DNA from: Niastella soli
Lineage (GTDB): Bacteria; Bacteroidota; Bacteroidia; Chitinophagales; Chitinophagaceae
NCBI RefSeq assembly: GCF_017742245.1
Contig: NZ_JAGHKO010000004.1
Span: 372,001-436,000 of the forward strand
Length of the DNA: 64,000 nt
Direction: 5' to 3'
Translations under genes and position numbers: made by a program
Part shown: positions 33,769-43,272 of the stretch, in pieces
Position numbering within the stretch: position 1 is the first letter of the stretch
How the letters are laid out: every line of letters starts with the position of its first letter
Notes under the pieces: model-generated
Told to the model about the DNA's origin: nothing
The model's database searches: none
The model's input: the letters and a program-made list of their open reading frames with translations, nothing else

Positions 33769-33814
33769 AAAGCAGCGGTTTACCGTACAAGTACGAAAAC
33801 CCGCTGCTTTTTTT
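33769..33814 (+). terminator. Terminator after the patatin gene
   Basis: AAGCAGCGG and CCGCTGCTT pair, with an inner GTAC/GTAC stem, followed by seven T. Confidence 0.75.
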
Positions 33815-33909
33815 CTCTAAAAAAAGGTATTACCTTACCTCCAATAATCCCAGGCTTCCCAAACCATAAGATTAGCTCAGTGGCATTGACACCCCAATTA
33901 ACCAGCTTG

Positions 33910-36651
33910 ATGTGTAAGGCAAGATCCGTAGCCTGCTGTCTTTTTATTTTTTTATGTTTCCTTTCCAACGCTTATAGCCAATCTTCCTGTCCACCCAATC
34001 TTGATTTTGAAAAAGGTAATTTCGATGGCTGGGAATGTTTTACAGGTTATGTTGATACCACTTTTGATGGAAAGAACAGAATGAATCTTACGCTGTCACA
34101 ACCTGAGAACAACCGGCATACAATTATTTCTTCCTTTAACAATCCGGGAAAAGACCAATATGGAGGATTTCCAAAACTATGTCCATATGGTGGCAACTAC
34201 TCCGTTCAGTTGGGAAATGATATAAACGGGGCACAGGCTGAAGCCATTTCCTATACGTTTGAAGTGCCCAATACGGTTGACACGTTTACCTTCACTTATT
34301 TTTATGCGGTAGTACTGGAGGATCCGAATCACGAGTATCAGGCGCAACCCCGTTTTTTTGTAACCGCTTATGATGTAGTTACCGGGTCCCTTATCAACTG
34401 CGCTTCTTTTGATTATGTGTCTACGGCACGTTTGCCTGGTTTTACTGTGTCAAAAAAGAGTTCGCCAGGGGGCGAGCGCGTTATATATAAAGGCTGGACG
34501 CCCACCTCCCTTCAATTTGCCGGTATGGGTGGTCACCTGGTCCGCCTTGAGTTCCGCACGGCCGATTGTACCTATAAAGGTCATTTTGGTTATGCTTATC
34601 TTGATGTAGCCAGCGCCTGTTCCAACATTCTGGCTACAGCGCCGTATTGTATAGAGACCAATTCACTTATTCTTGACGCCCCATTCGGATTTCAATATTA
34701 CACCTGGTACTCCTCTGATTACAAACAGATAATAGGTCATGGTCAGTCAATGACGTTAAGTCCACCCCCGGTTACCACGGGTGTTTTTTATGTGGATGTA
34801 GAGCCCTATCCTGGTTTCGGTTGCCGCGATACCTTACAGGCATATGTTCAACCCTACCCTGTGCCTGATACGCCCGATGCGGTCACTACAGTTAATTTAT
34901 GTCAGCATGAAATCGCGGAGCCATTGGTGGCATCCGTTTTACCGGGGCATCAATTGATGTGGTATACAACACCCACAGGTGGCATCCCTACTTCTGACGC
35001 GCCTGTTCCAGCCACAACGGTCCCGGGTACCGTAAAATATTATGTTTCACAAAAAGCGCTGTATGGTTGTGAAGGGTTCAGAAGGGAAATAACCGTGAAT
35101 GTAAGCGAAACGCCCAATACCTCGTTCCTTATAAACAATTATAGACAGTGTGTGGTGGGGAACAATTATATTTTCACCAACACCACCACCAATTTGGTCA
35201 ACCCGGTATATACCTGGGATTTTGATGATGGAAATACAGATACAACACTCAACACCCTTACTAATTACCGCTTTACCGTAGGCGGCGTTTATAAGGTAAA
35301 ATTAAAAGCAACCAATACTACCCAGTTCAGGTCCTGTTCAAAAGAAGAATCAAACCAGGTGACCGTAATTCCCAAACCAACGGCGGCTTTTGTGTATCCC
35401 GATCCCATCTGCGAAAATCAAACATTTATAACGTTAACCGATAGGTCTTCTATCTTACCAATATATGCAACAGGCATTGCTACCTGGTGGTGGAATATCA
35501 ATGGAAAAATAACTACGGGTAAAACGCCTACGTCGTTTTTGGCGCCCCCCGGGGGAACGTTCCCGATTAGGCTGGCGGTTTCCACCTACGAAGGTTGCCG
35601 CTCTGATACAACCAGTAACCTGATCTACGTGCGTTTTAAACCCCTGCCTGAATTCAATTATGGCGACCTGATGTGCAATAATGAAACGATCTGGTTCAGG
35701 GACCAGTCACAAATGCCTGCCGGTTCAGCAGGTGAAGTGGTGTCTAAATGGAACTGGACTGTTGATAATTCTTACACGGTAGACCCACAAAACCCAACAC
35801 TCCACTTCAATGCCGGCATGCATAAAGTACAGCTTGTATCAGAAAACAATTTTGGCTGCCAAAGCCCGCCAGTGGAACATAGTTTTGAGATCTACCCCAA
35901 AGCAACCATCAAAATGGAAATGAGTGATTCCTGTGTTTATCTTCCTATAAACTTTACGGCTATTGATGTAGCGGGCAATGTGGCCAACTGGACCTGGAAC
36001 TGGGACAAGTGGTCGTTTCAACAACGCGGACCCAGAATCACAAAAACCTTTTTCAATAATGGCAACTGGACCCTGACGCTGATCGGCTATACCGACAAAG
36101 GTTGTAAGGACACCGTCATCCGCCCCATTACTATTTTCGAAAACGCTTCTGAACCGGGAAAAGATACTACAGCCCCATACAATGAACCCATTGAGCTGGA
36201 TGCCCATGGCGAACCCAATATGAAATACACCTGGTCGCCACTATCGGGGCTCGACCGGGGTGATGTTGAAAAACCGATCGCTATACTGGGCCACGATCAG
36301 GTTTATCAGTTATATACTGTTACTGACAAAGGCTGTAAAAAACAAACAGACATCCTGGTTAAGCGATATGCCGGCCCTGAGTTATTTGTACCCACTGCAT
36401 TCACCCCCAATAACGATGGTAAAAATGACCTGTTTAAAGTAATCCCTACCGGACTCAGGACCTTTGGCTTCCTGGCCATATATAACCGTTGGGGACAGCT
36501 GGTCTTTCGAACTACCGACTATAATAAAGGCTGGGATGGCACCTTCAATGGGGCCAAAGCAGATGCCGGCTCCTTTGTTTATATAGTACAAGCCATTGAT
36601 TATAAAGGAAGACCCATGAATAGAAAGGGAACATTTATTTTGATAAGATAG
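33910..36651 (+). CDS. Large secreted PKD-domain protein with CHU_C (type B) T9SS sorting domain
   Basis: The start at ATG 33910 (MCKARSVACCLFIFLCFLSNAYSQ, signal peptide) is preferred over GTG 33880. It has 913 residues. Regions: an N-terminal jelly-roll-like domain (about 25-240; LDFEKGNFDGWECF), Ig-like/PKD-like domains (about 250-800; TYTWDFDDGNTDTT, TWNWDKWSFQQRGPRITKTFFNNGNWTLTLIG) and the C-terminal 85-residue CHU_C module (FTPNNDGKNDLF, IYNRWGQLVF, GWDGTFNG, GSFVYIVQ). The CHU_C module marks export by the type IX system and fixation to the cell surface. It is probably adhesive or binds polymers; no catalytic domain is visible. Confidence 0.92.
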   Translation: MCKARSVACCLFIFLCFLSNAYSQSSCPPNLDFEKGNFDGWECFTGYVDTTFDGKNRMNLTLSQPENNRHTIISSFNNPGKDQYGGFPKLCPYGGNYSVQLGNDINGAQAEAISYTFEVPNTVDTFTFTYFYAVVLEDPNHEYQAQPRFFVTAYDVVTGSLINCASFDYVSTARLPGFTVSKKSSPGGERVIYKGWTPTSLQFAGMGGHLVRLEFRTADCTYKGHFGYAYLDVASACSNILATAPYCIETNSLILDAPFGFQYYTWYSSDYKQIIGHGQSMTLSPPPVTTGVFYVDVEPYPGFGCRDTLQAYVQPYPVPDTPDAVTTVNLCQHEIAEPLVASVLPGHQLMWYTTPTGGIPTSDAPVPATTVPGTVKYYVSQKALYGCEGFRREITVNVSETPNTSFLINNYRQCVVGNNYIFTNTTTNLVNPVYTWDFDDGNTDTTLNTLTNYRFTVGGVYKVKLKATNTTQFRSCSKEESNQVTVIPKPTAAFVYPDPICENQTFITLTDRSSILPIYATGIATWWWNINGKITTGKTPTSFLAPPGGTFPIRLAVSTYEGCRSDTTSNLIYVRFKPLPEFNYGDLMCNNETIWFRDQSQMPAGSAGEVVSKWNWTVDNSYTVDPQNPTLHFNAGMHKVQLVSENNFGCQSPPVEHSFEIYPKATIKMEMSDSCVYLPINFTAIDVAGNVANWTWNWDKWSFQQRGPRITKTFFNNGNWTLTLIGYTDKGCKDTVIRPITIFENASEPGKDTTAPYNEPIELDAHGEPNMKYTWSPLSGLDRGDVEKPIAILGHDQVYQLYTVTDKGCKKQTDILVKRYAGPELFVPTAFTPNNDGKNDLFKVIPTGLRTFGFLAIYNRWGQLVFRTTDYNKGWDGTFNGAKADAGSFVYIVQAIDYKGRPMNRKGTFILIR

Positions 36652-36725
36652 CAGGGGGAATATCGACATTGATCTCAGATTGCGGTTTTTCTTTATTTTC
36701 GCCGCAACTTGAATCAACATATTAT

Positions 36726-37196
36726 ATGAAAACAACCCACTTCCCGGTTCTGTTGGTATTACTCGCAGCCTGTAATTCACAGCCAAAGGAAACAGAAAAA
36801 GAAACCGAAAAACAAGCCGAAGCACCAGCTGTTGCAAAAGCAGATTCAGCTGTTAGCTGTTATCAGTATGCAACTGCAGCCGACACCATTACCCTGAAAC
36901 TGGTTCGGACAGGTGAAAATGTAACAGGAACGCTTGTTTACCTGTTAAAGGAGAAAGACAGCAACAAAGGCACCATTCAGGGAACTTTAAAAGGCGACTT
37001 ACTGGTGGCTGATTATACCTTTATGGCTGAAGGCAGCCAATCTATCCGCCAGGTTGCGTTCAAACAAACCGGCAATACTTTTATCGAAGGGTATGGTGAT
37101 ATTGTGGAGGAGAATGGCAAACAGCATTTCAAAAACGTTGATTCGCTTGACTTCAGCTCTACACTGAAACTGCAGGAAACTGCGTGTAAACCATAG
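36726..37196 (+). CDS. Hypothetical lipoprotein
   Basis: The start is at ATG 36726 (MKTTHFPVLLVLLAACNSQ), a lipoprotein signal with lipobox LLAAC (Cys16). It has 156 residues: a Glu/Lys-rich linker (KETEKETEKQAEAP), then a beta-rich domain (CYQYATAADTITLKLVRTGENVTGTLVYLLKEKDSNKGTIQGTLKGDLLVADY). This domain recurs in Bacteroidota lipoproteins of unknown function. The 34-bp gap to the convergent GH43 gene contains no clear terminator. Confidence 0.85.
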   Translation: MKTTHFPVLLVLLAACNSQPKETEKETEKQAEAPAVAKADSAVSCYQYATAADTITLKLVRTGENVTGTLVYLLKEKDSNKGTIQGTLKGDLLVADYTFMAEGSQSIRQVAFKQTGNTFIEGYGDIVEENGKQHFKNVDSLDFSSTLKLQETACKP

Positions 37197-37229
37197 CATG
37201 TATAAGTAAGCAGTAAAAGCACCGATCGA

Positions 37230-38222
37230 TTACTGCAACTTCTTTTTGGGTACGCCTTCAAAAGTGATTTTAACCGGTTTGATGAATCCATTTTCATCAA
37301 ACTCCATTTTTTCTATACAGGTTACCCGATGATTACCGTCGGTTTCGCCAAGAGGCCGGCGGTGATATACTATATACCAGTCATTGCTACCTGGAATTTG
37401 AAGTACGGAATGATGACCTGCACCTGTAGCCACCGCAGCATCCTGTTGTAATACGGTCCCAATACGCTCAAAAGGTCCAAACGGCGAATCACCTATCGCA
37501 TAAGCCACCCTGTAATCAGGTCCCGTCCAGCCACCTTCACTCCACATAAAATAATATTTATTGTTTCGGATAAACATAATAGGCCCTTCCACATAACCTT
37601 TTGGCGTGATCTCGCGGAAAGTATTTCCATCTTCGAACGGCACCAGCCCGGTAAAATCATTTTTTAGTTTGGTAATGTTACAATGCCCCCAGCCGCCGTA
37701 GATCATGTAATATTGACCATCCTTGTCGTGAAATACAAACTGATCTATAGGCTGGGCCTTGTTCACGATCTTATCGAGCAATGGTTTGCCCAGGTAATCT
37801 TTAAACGGGCCTTCCGGTTTATTGGCAACAGCTACGCCAATACCACCTGGCTGCTGCTCGTTTTGAATATCATTAGCGGCAAAAAACAAAAAATATTTCC
37901 CATCCTTGTGTATAATAGCAGGCGCCCACATGGCCCGATTTGCCCATTTTATAGCCGCTGTATCTACAATGTGTTCGTGTTTGGTCCAGTTTACCAGGTC
38001 TTTTGAAGAGAAAGCATCCATAAACACCTGTTGGTTGTAAGGCGCAGAATAAGTCGGATAGATCCAGTATTGTTTGTTAAAAATAGCGCCTTCCGGATCG
38101 GCATACCATCCCGGGAAAACAGGATTGCCAGCTTTTTGCTTCCCGGCGGACTGGGCTATTCCTGACAAACAACCGCTGATAATAAAGGCAAATAACAAAG
38201 AAGGAAATAATAGTTTTCTCAT
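37230..38222 (-). CDS. Secreted glycoside hydrolase family 43 enzyme
   Basis: The start is at ATG 38222 (MRKLLFPSLLFAFIISGCLSGIAQ, a signal peptide with a possible lipobox IISGC). It has 330 residues in a single five-bladed beta-propeller. The catalytic base Asp is in FPGWYADPEGAIF (near residue 43), the pKa-modulating Asp probably lies in VNTTKHEH/MWAPAIIHKDGKYFLFF, and the acid Glu is in YVEGPIMFIRNNKYYFMWSEGG. GH43 members act on arabinose- or xylose-containing side chains. With the GxGYxYP, GH65 and CE20-type enzymes it shows plant or fungal glycan use. Confidence 0.92.
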   Translation of the reverse strand: MRKLLFPSLLFAFIISGCLSGIAQSAGKQKAGNPVFPGWYADPEGAIFNKQYWIYPTYSAPYNQQVFMDAFSSKDLVNWTKHEHIVDTAAIKWANRAMWAPAIIHKDGKYFLFFAANDIQNEQQPGGIGVAVANKPEGPFKDYLGKPLLDKIVNKAQPIDQFVFHDKDGQYYMIYGGWGHCNITKLKNDFTGLVPFEDGNTFREITPKGYVEGPIMFIRNNKYYFMWSEGGWTGPDYRVAYAIGDSPFGPFERIGTVLQQDAAVATGAGHHSVLQIPGSNDWYIVYHRRPLGETDGNHRVTCIEKMEFDENGFIKPVKITFEGVPKKKLQ

Positions 38223-38304
38223 GTTCTTTGGTGCTTCAAGTGAAGGTAGTGCAAAAATCATTTTGCAATCTCCCGTTGATATTCATTTTTAAAATCATAC
38301 AAAC

Positions 38305-38318
38305 CTGACGAAAGTCAG
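38305..38318. promoter_or_regulatory. CRP/FNR-type palindrome upstream of ric
   Basis: CTGA-N6-TCAG about 55 bp before the ric start. It has the same TGA-N6-TCA core as the sites before ccoS, ccoI and the receiver-CRP gene, and hemN. Confidence 0.5.
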
Positions 38319-38372
38319 CTACCAGGCAAAAGCTAAATTCTATTTTGCATTTGATAATAAGATTGGAAAAAA

Positions 38373-39119
38373 ATGAATACAGTACGGAAAATAAGTCCGC
38401 TTTCATCCGTTTCAGATATTGTGAACAACGATTACCGAACGGCCGCCGTATTTAGGAAATATGGCATTGAATATTGTTGCGCAGGTAAATTTCCATTGCA
38501 AATGGTTTGTGAATCAAAAGACCTTGATTTTACAGCTATAATAAATGAGCTGGAACAATCGATACATCCCATTAGTATCCCCAATAACCTGCCTTTTGAA
38601 AAATGGGACATCGATTTCCTCATAGATTATATTGTCAACATTCACCACGCCTATTTGAAACAGGTGTTGCCTGATACCAAAGACCAGTTGGAAAAATTTG
38701 CAGAAGGACACTATAAAAATTATCCTGAGCTTACAGAACTGGTCTTGGTATTCAAAAGCCTCACCCTGGAAATGTTACCGCATTTGCAACACGAGGAAGA
38801 TATTATCTTTCCTTACATTAAACAAATTGCGCACGCTTATGATAATAAGGAGGCGTATGCAGGTCTGTTGGTACGCACCTTGCGAAAGCCGGTAGAAAAC
38901 GTGATGAACCATGAGCATGAGTCAATCAACAAAGTGCTTGCCAGAATGCGCAAACTCACCAACTCCTATACCTGGCCCGAGCAATCCTGTACCAACCACC
39001 GCGTAACCTTTTTAAAGCTGCTTGAAATAGACAGCGATCTGGTTCAACATATGCACCTGGAAAATACCATTCTTTTCCCCCGGGCCATTGAAATGGAAAA
39101 AAAGCTGTTGTATTTATAA
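38373..39119 (+). CDS. ric: Iron-sulfur cluster repair di-iron protein (RIC/ScdA/YtfE)
   Basis: A protein of 248 residues. The N-terminal ScdA_N domain (1-70) has the paired Cys YGIEYCCAG. The hemerythrin-like domain follows with iron ligands in VNIHHAYLKQVL, LPHLQHEEDIIFPYI, VMNHEHESIN and MHLENTILFPRA. Proteins of this type restore Fe-S clusters after nitric oxide or oxidative damage. A palindrome of CRP/FNR type lies 55 bp upstream. The next gene, a PAS histidine kinase, starts 33 bp later on the same strand and may be cotranscribed. The 54-bp leader holds no other signal that I recognise. Confidence 0.94.
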   Translation: MNTVRKISPLSSVSDIVNNDYRTAAVFRKYGIEYCCAGKFPLQMVCESKDLDFTAIINELEQSIHPISIPNNLPFEKWDIDFLIDYIVNIHHAYLKQVLPDTKDQLEKFAEGHYKNYPELTELVLVFKSLTLEMLPHLQHEEDIIFPYIKQIAHAYDNKEAYAGLLVRTLRKPVENVMNHEHESINKVLARMRKLTNSYTWPEQSCTNHRVTFLKLLEIDSDLVQHMHLENTILFPRAIEMEKKLLYL

Positions 39120-39152
39120 AACCGGGCATCCTTTTTTTGTAAGTTCGTTCCC

Positions 39153-40400
39153 ATGAAAAATATAGATGCCACACACCTGTCTGCCTTATTTGTGCATGCT
39201 ACGGAAGGCATTGTACTTACCAATGGCGAAGGGAAAATTGTACTGATAAACCCTGCCGCACAACGGACTTTTGGTTATAATGATACTGAATTGATCGGCA
39301 AACACATTGAGATCCTGATCCCCACGCGGTATCACCATCACCATTCGGAATTGCGGGAAAGCTTTTATCAACACCCACAACACCGGGTAATGGGTCATGG
39401 CCGCGACCTGTATGGAAAATGTAAAGACGGTTCAGAGATCCCCGTGGAGGTAAGCCTTAGTTTTTACAAACGGGACGAAGAGCTGTTTGTAATTGCCTTT
39501 ATTGTCGACATTACCCACCGGAAAAAGATAGAACAGAATATCCTGTCGCAGCAAAAGCAGCTGGAGCAGATGACAAGCGACATGCGAAAGTTAAATGCCG
39601 AGCTGGAAAGCAAGGTGGAAGAACGAACTATGATCCTGAAGGAAGCCCTACAGGAGCTGGAGAAATCGCAAAGGAATTTAAGCGAGGCGCTGGATAAAGA
39701 AAAAGAACTGAATGAAATAAAATCCCGGTTCGTATCCATGGCCTCGCATGAATTCCGTACGCCGCTTAGTACGGTATTGTCATCCGCGGCACTGGCGTCT
39801 AAGTACAACCAGCCAGAAGACCAGGATAAAAGATTACGGCATATCAACATCATCAAAGACTCTGTTAAACACCTCAACGACCTGCTGGAAGATTTTCTTT
39901 CGTTGGGCAAACTGGAAGAAGGAAAAGTTCATATAAAAACCGAACCATTCGAAATAAAGGAATTCCTGCAGGAAGTGACAGAAGAAGTAAAGGCCATTAT
40001 AAAGAAAGGCCAGCAGATCCAGTTGACCTGTAATGGCAGTGGTTCATTTATAACAGATAAGAAATTATTAAGGAACATTCTTATCAACCTGTTAAGCAAT
40101 GCCATCAAATTCTCACCTGAGAATGGTTCCGTATGGTTACAAACCGAACTGACTGATAACAAACTGGTGTTGTCGGTGAGGGATGAGGGTATTGGTATTT
40201 CTGAAGAGGACCAGCAACATTTGTTCACCAGTTTTTTCAGAGGACGGAACGCCATCAACATTCAGGGAACTGGTCTTGGGTTACATATTGTAAGCCGGTA
40301 TGTAGGTTTGTTGCAGGGCGCCATTCAGTTGGAAAGCCAATTGAACAAAGGCACTACTATTACGCTGGAGCTGCCTGCGCTGAAAGAAACGGAAGCATGA
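39153..40400 (+). CDS. PAS-domain sensor histidine kinase
   Basis: A soluble kinase of 415 residues. PAS domain at 8-125 (GIVLTNGEGKIVLINPAAQRTFGY, VEVSLSFYKRDEELFVIAFIVDITHRK), then a coiled coil (125-190), HisKA with the phospho-His in SMASHEFRTPLSTV (near residue 200), and HATPase (LLSNAIKFSPENGS, VRDEGIGISEED, GTGLGLHIVSRYVG). There is no transmembrane segment, so it should sense an internal cue. The PAS sequence has the FixL-like RYHHHH and HRVMGHGRDLYGKCKDGSEIPV stretches, but a heme His cannot be assigned with confidence. The location right after ric fits redox or gas sensing. The 266-bp spacer after it shows nothing recognisable. Confidence 0.93.
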   Translation: MKNIDATHLSALFVHATEGIVLTNGEGKIVLINPAAQRTFGYNDTELIGKHIEILIPTRYHHHHSELRESFYQHPQHRVMGHGRDLYGKCKDGSEIPVEVSLSFYKRDEELFVIAFIVDITHRKKIEQNILSQQKQLEQMTSDMRKLNAELESKVEERTMILKEALQELEKSQRNLSEALDKEKELNEIKSRFVSMASHEFRTPLSTVLSSAALASKYNQPEDQDKRLRHINIIKDSVKHLNDLLEDFLSLGKLEEGKVHIKTEPFEIKEFLQEVTEEVKAIIKKGQQIQLTCNGSGSFITDKKLLRNILINLLSNAIKFSPENGSVWLQTELTDNKLVLSVRDEGIGISEEDQQHLFTSFFRGRNAINIQGTGLGLHIVSRYVGLLQGAIQLESQLNKGTTITLELPALKETEA

Positions 40401-40666
40401 AACGTGAAAGGGTTCGCGAACTTTGAGACCACTTCAGCAATCGGTTTTAGCTCAGCCGAGAGCAAACGACAGACGGCAAATGGCAGACGCTCCGTCGCGG
40501 CTGTCCGGGTGGAAAATCAAAGTCCTTCGCTTCCGGTCAGGATACACTCAGTAACCCAACAACCTAGTAACATACGAACCTAATAACTGAGACTTAAAAT
40601 CCAGAAAGCAACACTTTAAACTGAAAACTCTGAACCTGGAACTTGAAACCCGGAACCCCGAAGCTG

Positions 40667-41371
40667 TCAATGACAGGAGATCACATTCCCGGGTACATCG
40701 GCAATAACCGGACTGATGAATGGGATACCCAGGTTAAGCCCGCGTAAGATCAATATTATCGCCATAGCGGCCATCATAAAAGGGATGGCCGTTTTTAGTT
40801 GCTGCCGTACCGGCAAAGTGATCCGCATCCCAAATACGCCTAACAGCAACATAGCAGGCAATGTGCCGGCGCCAAATACAAACATAAACAATACACTGCC
40901 CCCCACAGAGGTAGCCGTTAAAGCTCCTGCTACTGCCAGGTACACCATGCCACAGGGCAATAACCCGTTAGCAATACCCAGGAACAGGTAACCGCTCATT
41001 CTTTTTGACTGTAAAAAACGGAACATCAACTGCCGCACCTGTGCATATACCCATTGCAGCCATTGGGGTTGAATGGCAGTGTGTTTAAAATAAAAATGGA
41101 TAACCGCCAGCAATATTATAACTCCCAGGGTAATAGAGAACCATCGCTGAAAACCGGCCAGGTAAATTCTACGTCCGGCCAGTCCCAGCAAAACCCCTAT
41201 CAGCGAATAGGTAACTATCCGTCCTGTATTATATAAAAAGATGGCCAGTACCTGTTTTCTTTTGGTCATATGAGATACGGGCAGGGCCATCATCAGCGGC
41301 CCGCACATGCCTATGCAATGCAGGCTGCTTACAAGCCCCAACAACAAACCCGCTATAACTATCGACCACAT
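40667..41371 (-). CDS. SafE-type (sulfite exporter TauE/SafE family) membrane protein
   Basis: A protein of 234 residues with six helices. It starts with GLLLGLVSSLHCIGMCGPLMMALP, which carries the His/Cys-x-Met-Cys pattern of the cbb3-linked UreH/SafE-like proteins. GIANGLLPCGMVYLAVAGALTA is the second hallmark. The family members next to cco genes are implicated in copper delivery or maturation of cytochrome oxidase. It is last in the cco operon, 6 bp after the fixH-type gene. Confidence 0.9.
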   Translation of the reverse strand: MWSIVIAGLLLGLVSSLHCIGMCGPLMMALPVSHMTKRKQVLAIFLYNTGRIVTYSLIGVLLGLAGRRIYLAGFQRWFSITLGVIILLAVIHFYFKHTAIQPQWLQWVYAQVRQLMFRFLQSKRMSGYLFLGIANGLLPCGMVYLAVAGALTATSVGGSVLFMFVFGAGTLPAMLLLGVFGMRITLPVRQQLKTAIPFMMAAMAIILILRGLNLGIPFISPVIADVPGNVISCH

Positions 41372-41377
41372 ATTTAC

Positions 41378-41821
41378 TTATTGTATGGTTAAGTATTCCT
41401 CGGCATAATATTGCTTCCCGCTGCTCTCCCATTTCACCTTTACGATATATTTGCCAGGCTGGAAGAAATTACTATTGATCGATTGTTCGCCAGCGGCATT
41501 TACCGCCAATTCTATCTTTCTATCCCGGGCTGCATTAGGCGCATAATAAAACCACACAGTACCTTTTACCGCAGTATTTTTCATTTCATTGGGCAATTGC
41601 AGTACAACGGTCTCTCCTGTTTGTGTAATACTTAACTTTTTCCCTAACTGGTTTGCCCGGCTTTCACCATCAATTACCTGCTGGTACGACAATTCCTCCT
41701 TATAATAATCCTTTGAAACAAGGTCGTAATTTGTATTCATACAACGGTATACCAGGTACGACATGCTACCTACAAAGATCAGGAATACCCCTATCAGCTT
41801 ATGTCCCCAATTCAGTGTCAT
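41378..41821 (-). CDS. ccoH: CcoH/FixH-family assembly protein
   Basis: The start at ATG 41821 (MTLNWGHKLIGVFLIFVGSMSYLVYRCM) is preferred over TTG 41845, giving 147 residues. One N-terminal membrane helix, then DLVSKDYYKEELSYQQVIDGESRANQL, typical of FixH, and a periplasmic beta domain. FixH/CcoH proteins stay with the assembling cbb3 oxidase and help insert or stabilise CcoN. It lies between ccoG and the SafE-like gene. Confidence 0.87.
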   Translation of the reverse strand: MTLNWGHKLIGVFLIFVGSMSYLVYRCMNTNYDLVSKDYYKEELSYQQVIDGESRANQLGKKLSITQTGETVVLQLPNEMKNTAVKGTVWFYYAPNAARDRKIELAVNAAGEQSINSNFFQPGKYIVKVKWESSGKQYYAEEYLTIQ

Positions 41822-41841
41822 ATTAAATTGTTTTATAGTAA

Positions 41842-43269
41842 TCAATTACTAACCGGACCAAGGAAATTTGTTTTTATCACATCAACTTTCTCATTGCCAT
41901 TGTACAAGGCTATGCTAATAGGTTGTTTCCGGGAATGAATGCTGCTTGCAGGCAGCACCACAAAGAAAGTACCATCCCCCTGTCCTTCTTCCTTTACAGC
42001 AATAGCATGGTGTTCCCCAATAATTTCTATGGTCCCGTCAATGCCTTCCAGTTTCAGCTGCAGGGGTACTTTGTAAATGGTCTTATTAGCCACCTTAATG
42101 TTGTACAGGTTCGATACGCTGTCGGCGCCCCGTTGCTGGTACAACATCCCGGGCGTGCGCATTACTGTAGCATCTATTTCTTTCCGGGTATATAATAACA
42201 CACACAACACCCCCAGCAAACCGGTCAGCAAAACGGAATACAATTTCATACGGCCGGTGAACCGCAATGGTTCTCGGTTCTCAATGCCATTCTCCGACGC
42301 ATACCGAATAAGCCCCAATGGCTTATTGATCTTATCCATGATGGCATTGCACGCATCGATACAGGCAGTACAACCTACGCACTCCATTTGGTTGCCATTA
42401 CGAATATCTATGCCGGTAGGACAAACCTTTACACATTGGTTACAATCGATGCAATCGCCCAGGTCACGCTCAACCTTCTTATTGAATTTTCCTCTTGGCT
42501 CACCGCGTTTATGATCATAGGCAACGATCATCGAGTTGCGGTCCATTAGTACCCCCTGTAACCGGCCATATGGGCAAATAACCGTACACACCTGTTCTCG
42601 AAAGAAGGCATATACACCATAAAAAACACCGGAAAAGATCATGATGGAGAACAGGCCGCCAACATGCTGCGAAACCGGTTCGGTAATTATTTTTCCCAAC
42701 TCTTTAATGCCGATAACATATGCCAGAAAAAAGTTGGCAATGATGAACGACATTAAATAAAACACCAGGTGTTTACTGGTTTTCTTAAAGATCTTCGTGC
42801 CCGTCCAGGGGGCCTGCGCCAGTAACCGTTGTTCGGCCGCGTTGCCTTCGATAGCATATTCAATTTTGCGAAAGAACATTTCCATGAAAATGGTCTGCGG
42901 ACAAACCCAGCCGCAAAATAAACGACCAAAGGCGGCGGTAAACAATACTATGAACACAATAAACGTGACCATAGCCAGACCAAAGATGAAAAAGTCCTGC
43001 GGCCAGAACACCTTACCAAAGATGATAAAATGCGCTTCTGTTACATCAAAAAGGAATAAAGGGCGCCCACGGACGTATATGAATGGTAACGCAAAGAACA
43101 ATAAAAAGAATCCCCCGCTGATCCAGCTGCGCCAGGAATATAATTTACCTTTTGGTTTTTGCGCATATACCCATTTCCGTTTACCACTGGCATCAACCGT
43201 GGCAATTCGGTCGCGAAAAGATTCCTTTTCTTCACTTACAGCGGGTGATATTTTAGAGTCAGATCCCAC
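41842..43269 (-). CDS. ccoG: Cytochrome c oxidase accessory protein CcoG (RdxA/FixG)
   Basis: A protein of 475 residues. Several membrane helices lie in the first 270 with the conserved GRLFCGWVCPQTIFMEMFFRKIEY and CTVICPYGRLQGVLMD. Two [4Fe-4S] motifs follow: CIDCNQCVKVCPTG and ECVGCTACIDACN (near 285-325). An Ig-like C-terminal domain (about 360-475) follows the last helix. CcoG is a copper(II) reductase that supplies Cu(I) for cbb3 oxidase assembly. It starts 3 bp past the ccoP stop. Confidence 0.95.
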   Translation of the reverse strand: MGSDSKISPAVSEEKESFRDRIATVDASGKRKWVYAQKPKGKLYSWRSWISGGFFLLFFALPFIYVRGRPLFLFDVTEAHFIIFGKVFWPQDFFIFGLAMVTFIVFIVLFTAAFGRLFCGWVCPQTIFMEMFFRKIEYAIEGNAAEQRLLAQAPWTGTKIFKKTSKHLVFYLMSFIIANFFLAYVIGIKELGKIITEPVSQHVGGLFSIMIFSGVFYGVYAFFREQVCTVICPYGRLQGVLMDRNSMIVAYDHKRGEPRGKFNKKVERDLGDCIDCNQCVKVCPTGIDIRNGNQMECVGCTACIDACNAIMDKINKPLGLIRYASENGIENREPLRFTGRMKLYSVLLTGLLGVLCVLLYTRKEIDATVMRTPGMLYQQRGADSVSNLYNIKVANKTIYKVPLQLKLEGIDGTIEIIGEHHAIAVKEEGQGDGTFFVVLPASSIHSRKQPISIALYNGNEKVDVIKTNFLGPVSN

Positions 43270-43272
43270 AAT

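Noticed and set aside
40401..40666. A 266-bp spacer with similar short words (AACCTGGAACTTGAAACCCGGAACC) and GGTTCGCGAACT
   Set aside because: The words are not true repeats, there is no ORF or clear hairpin, and I cannot support a function.
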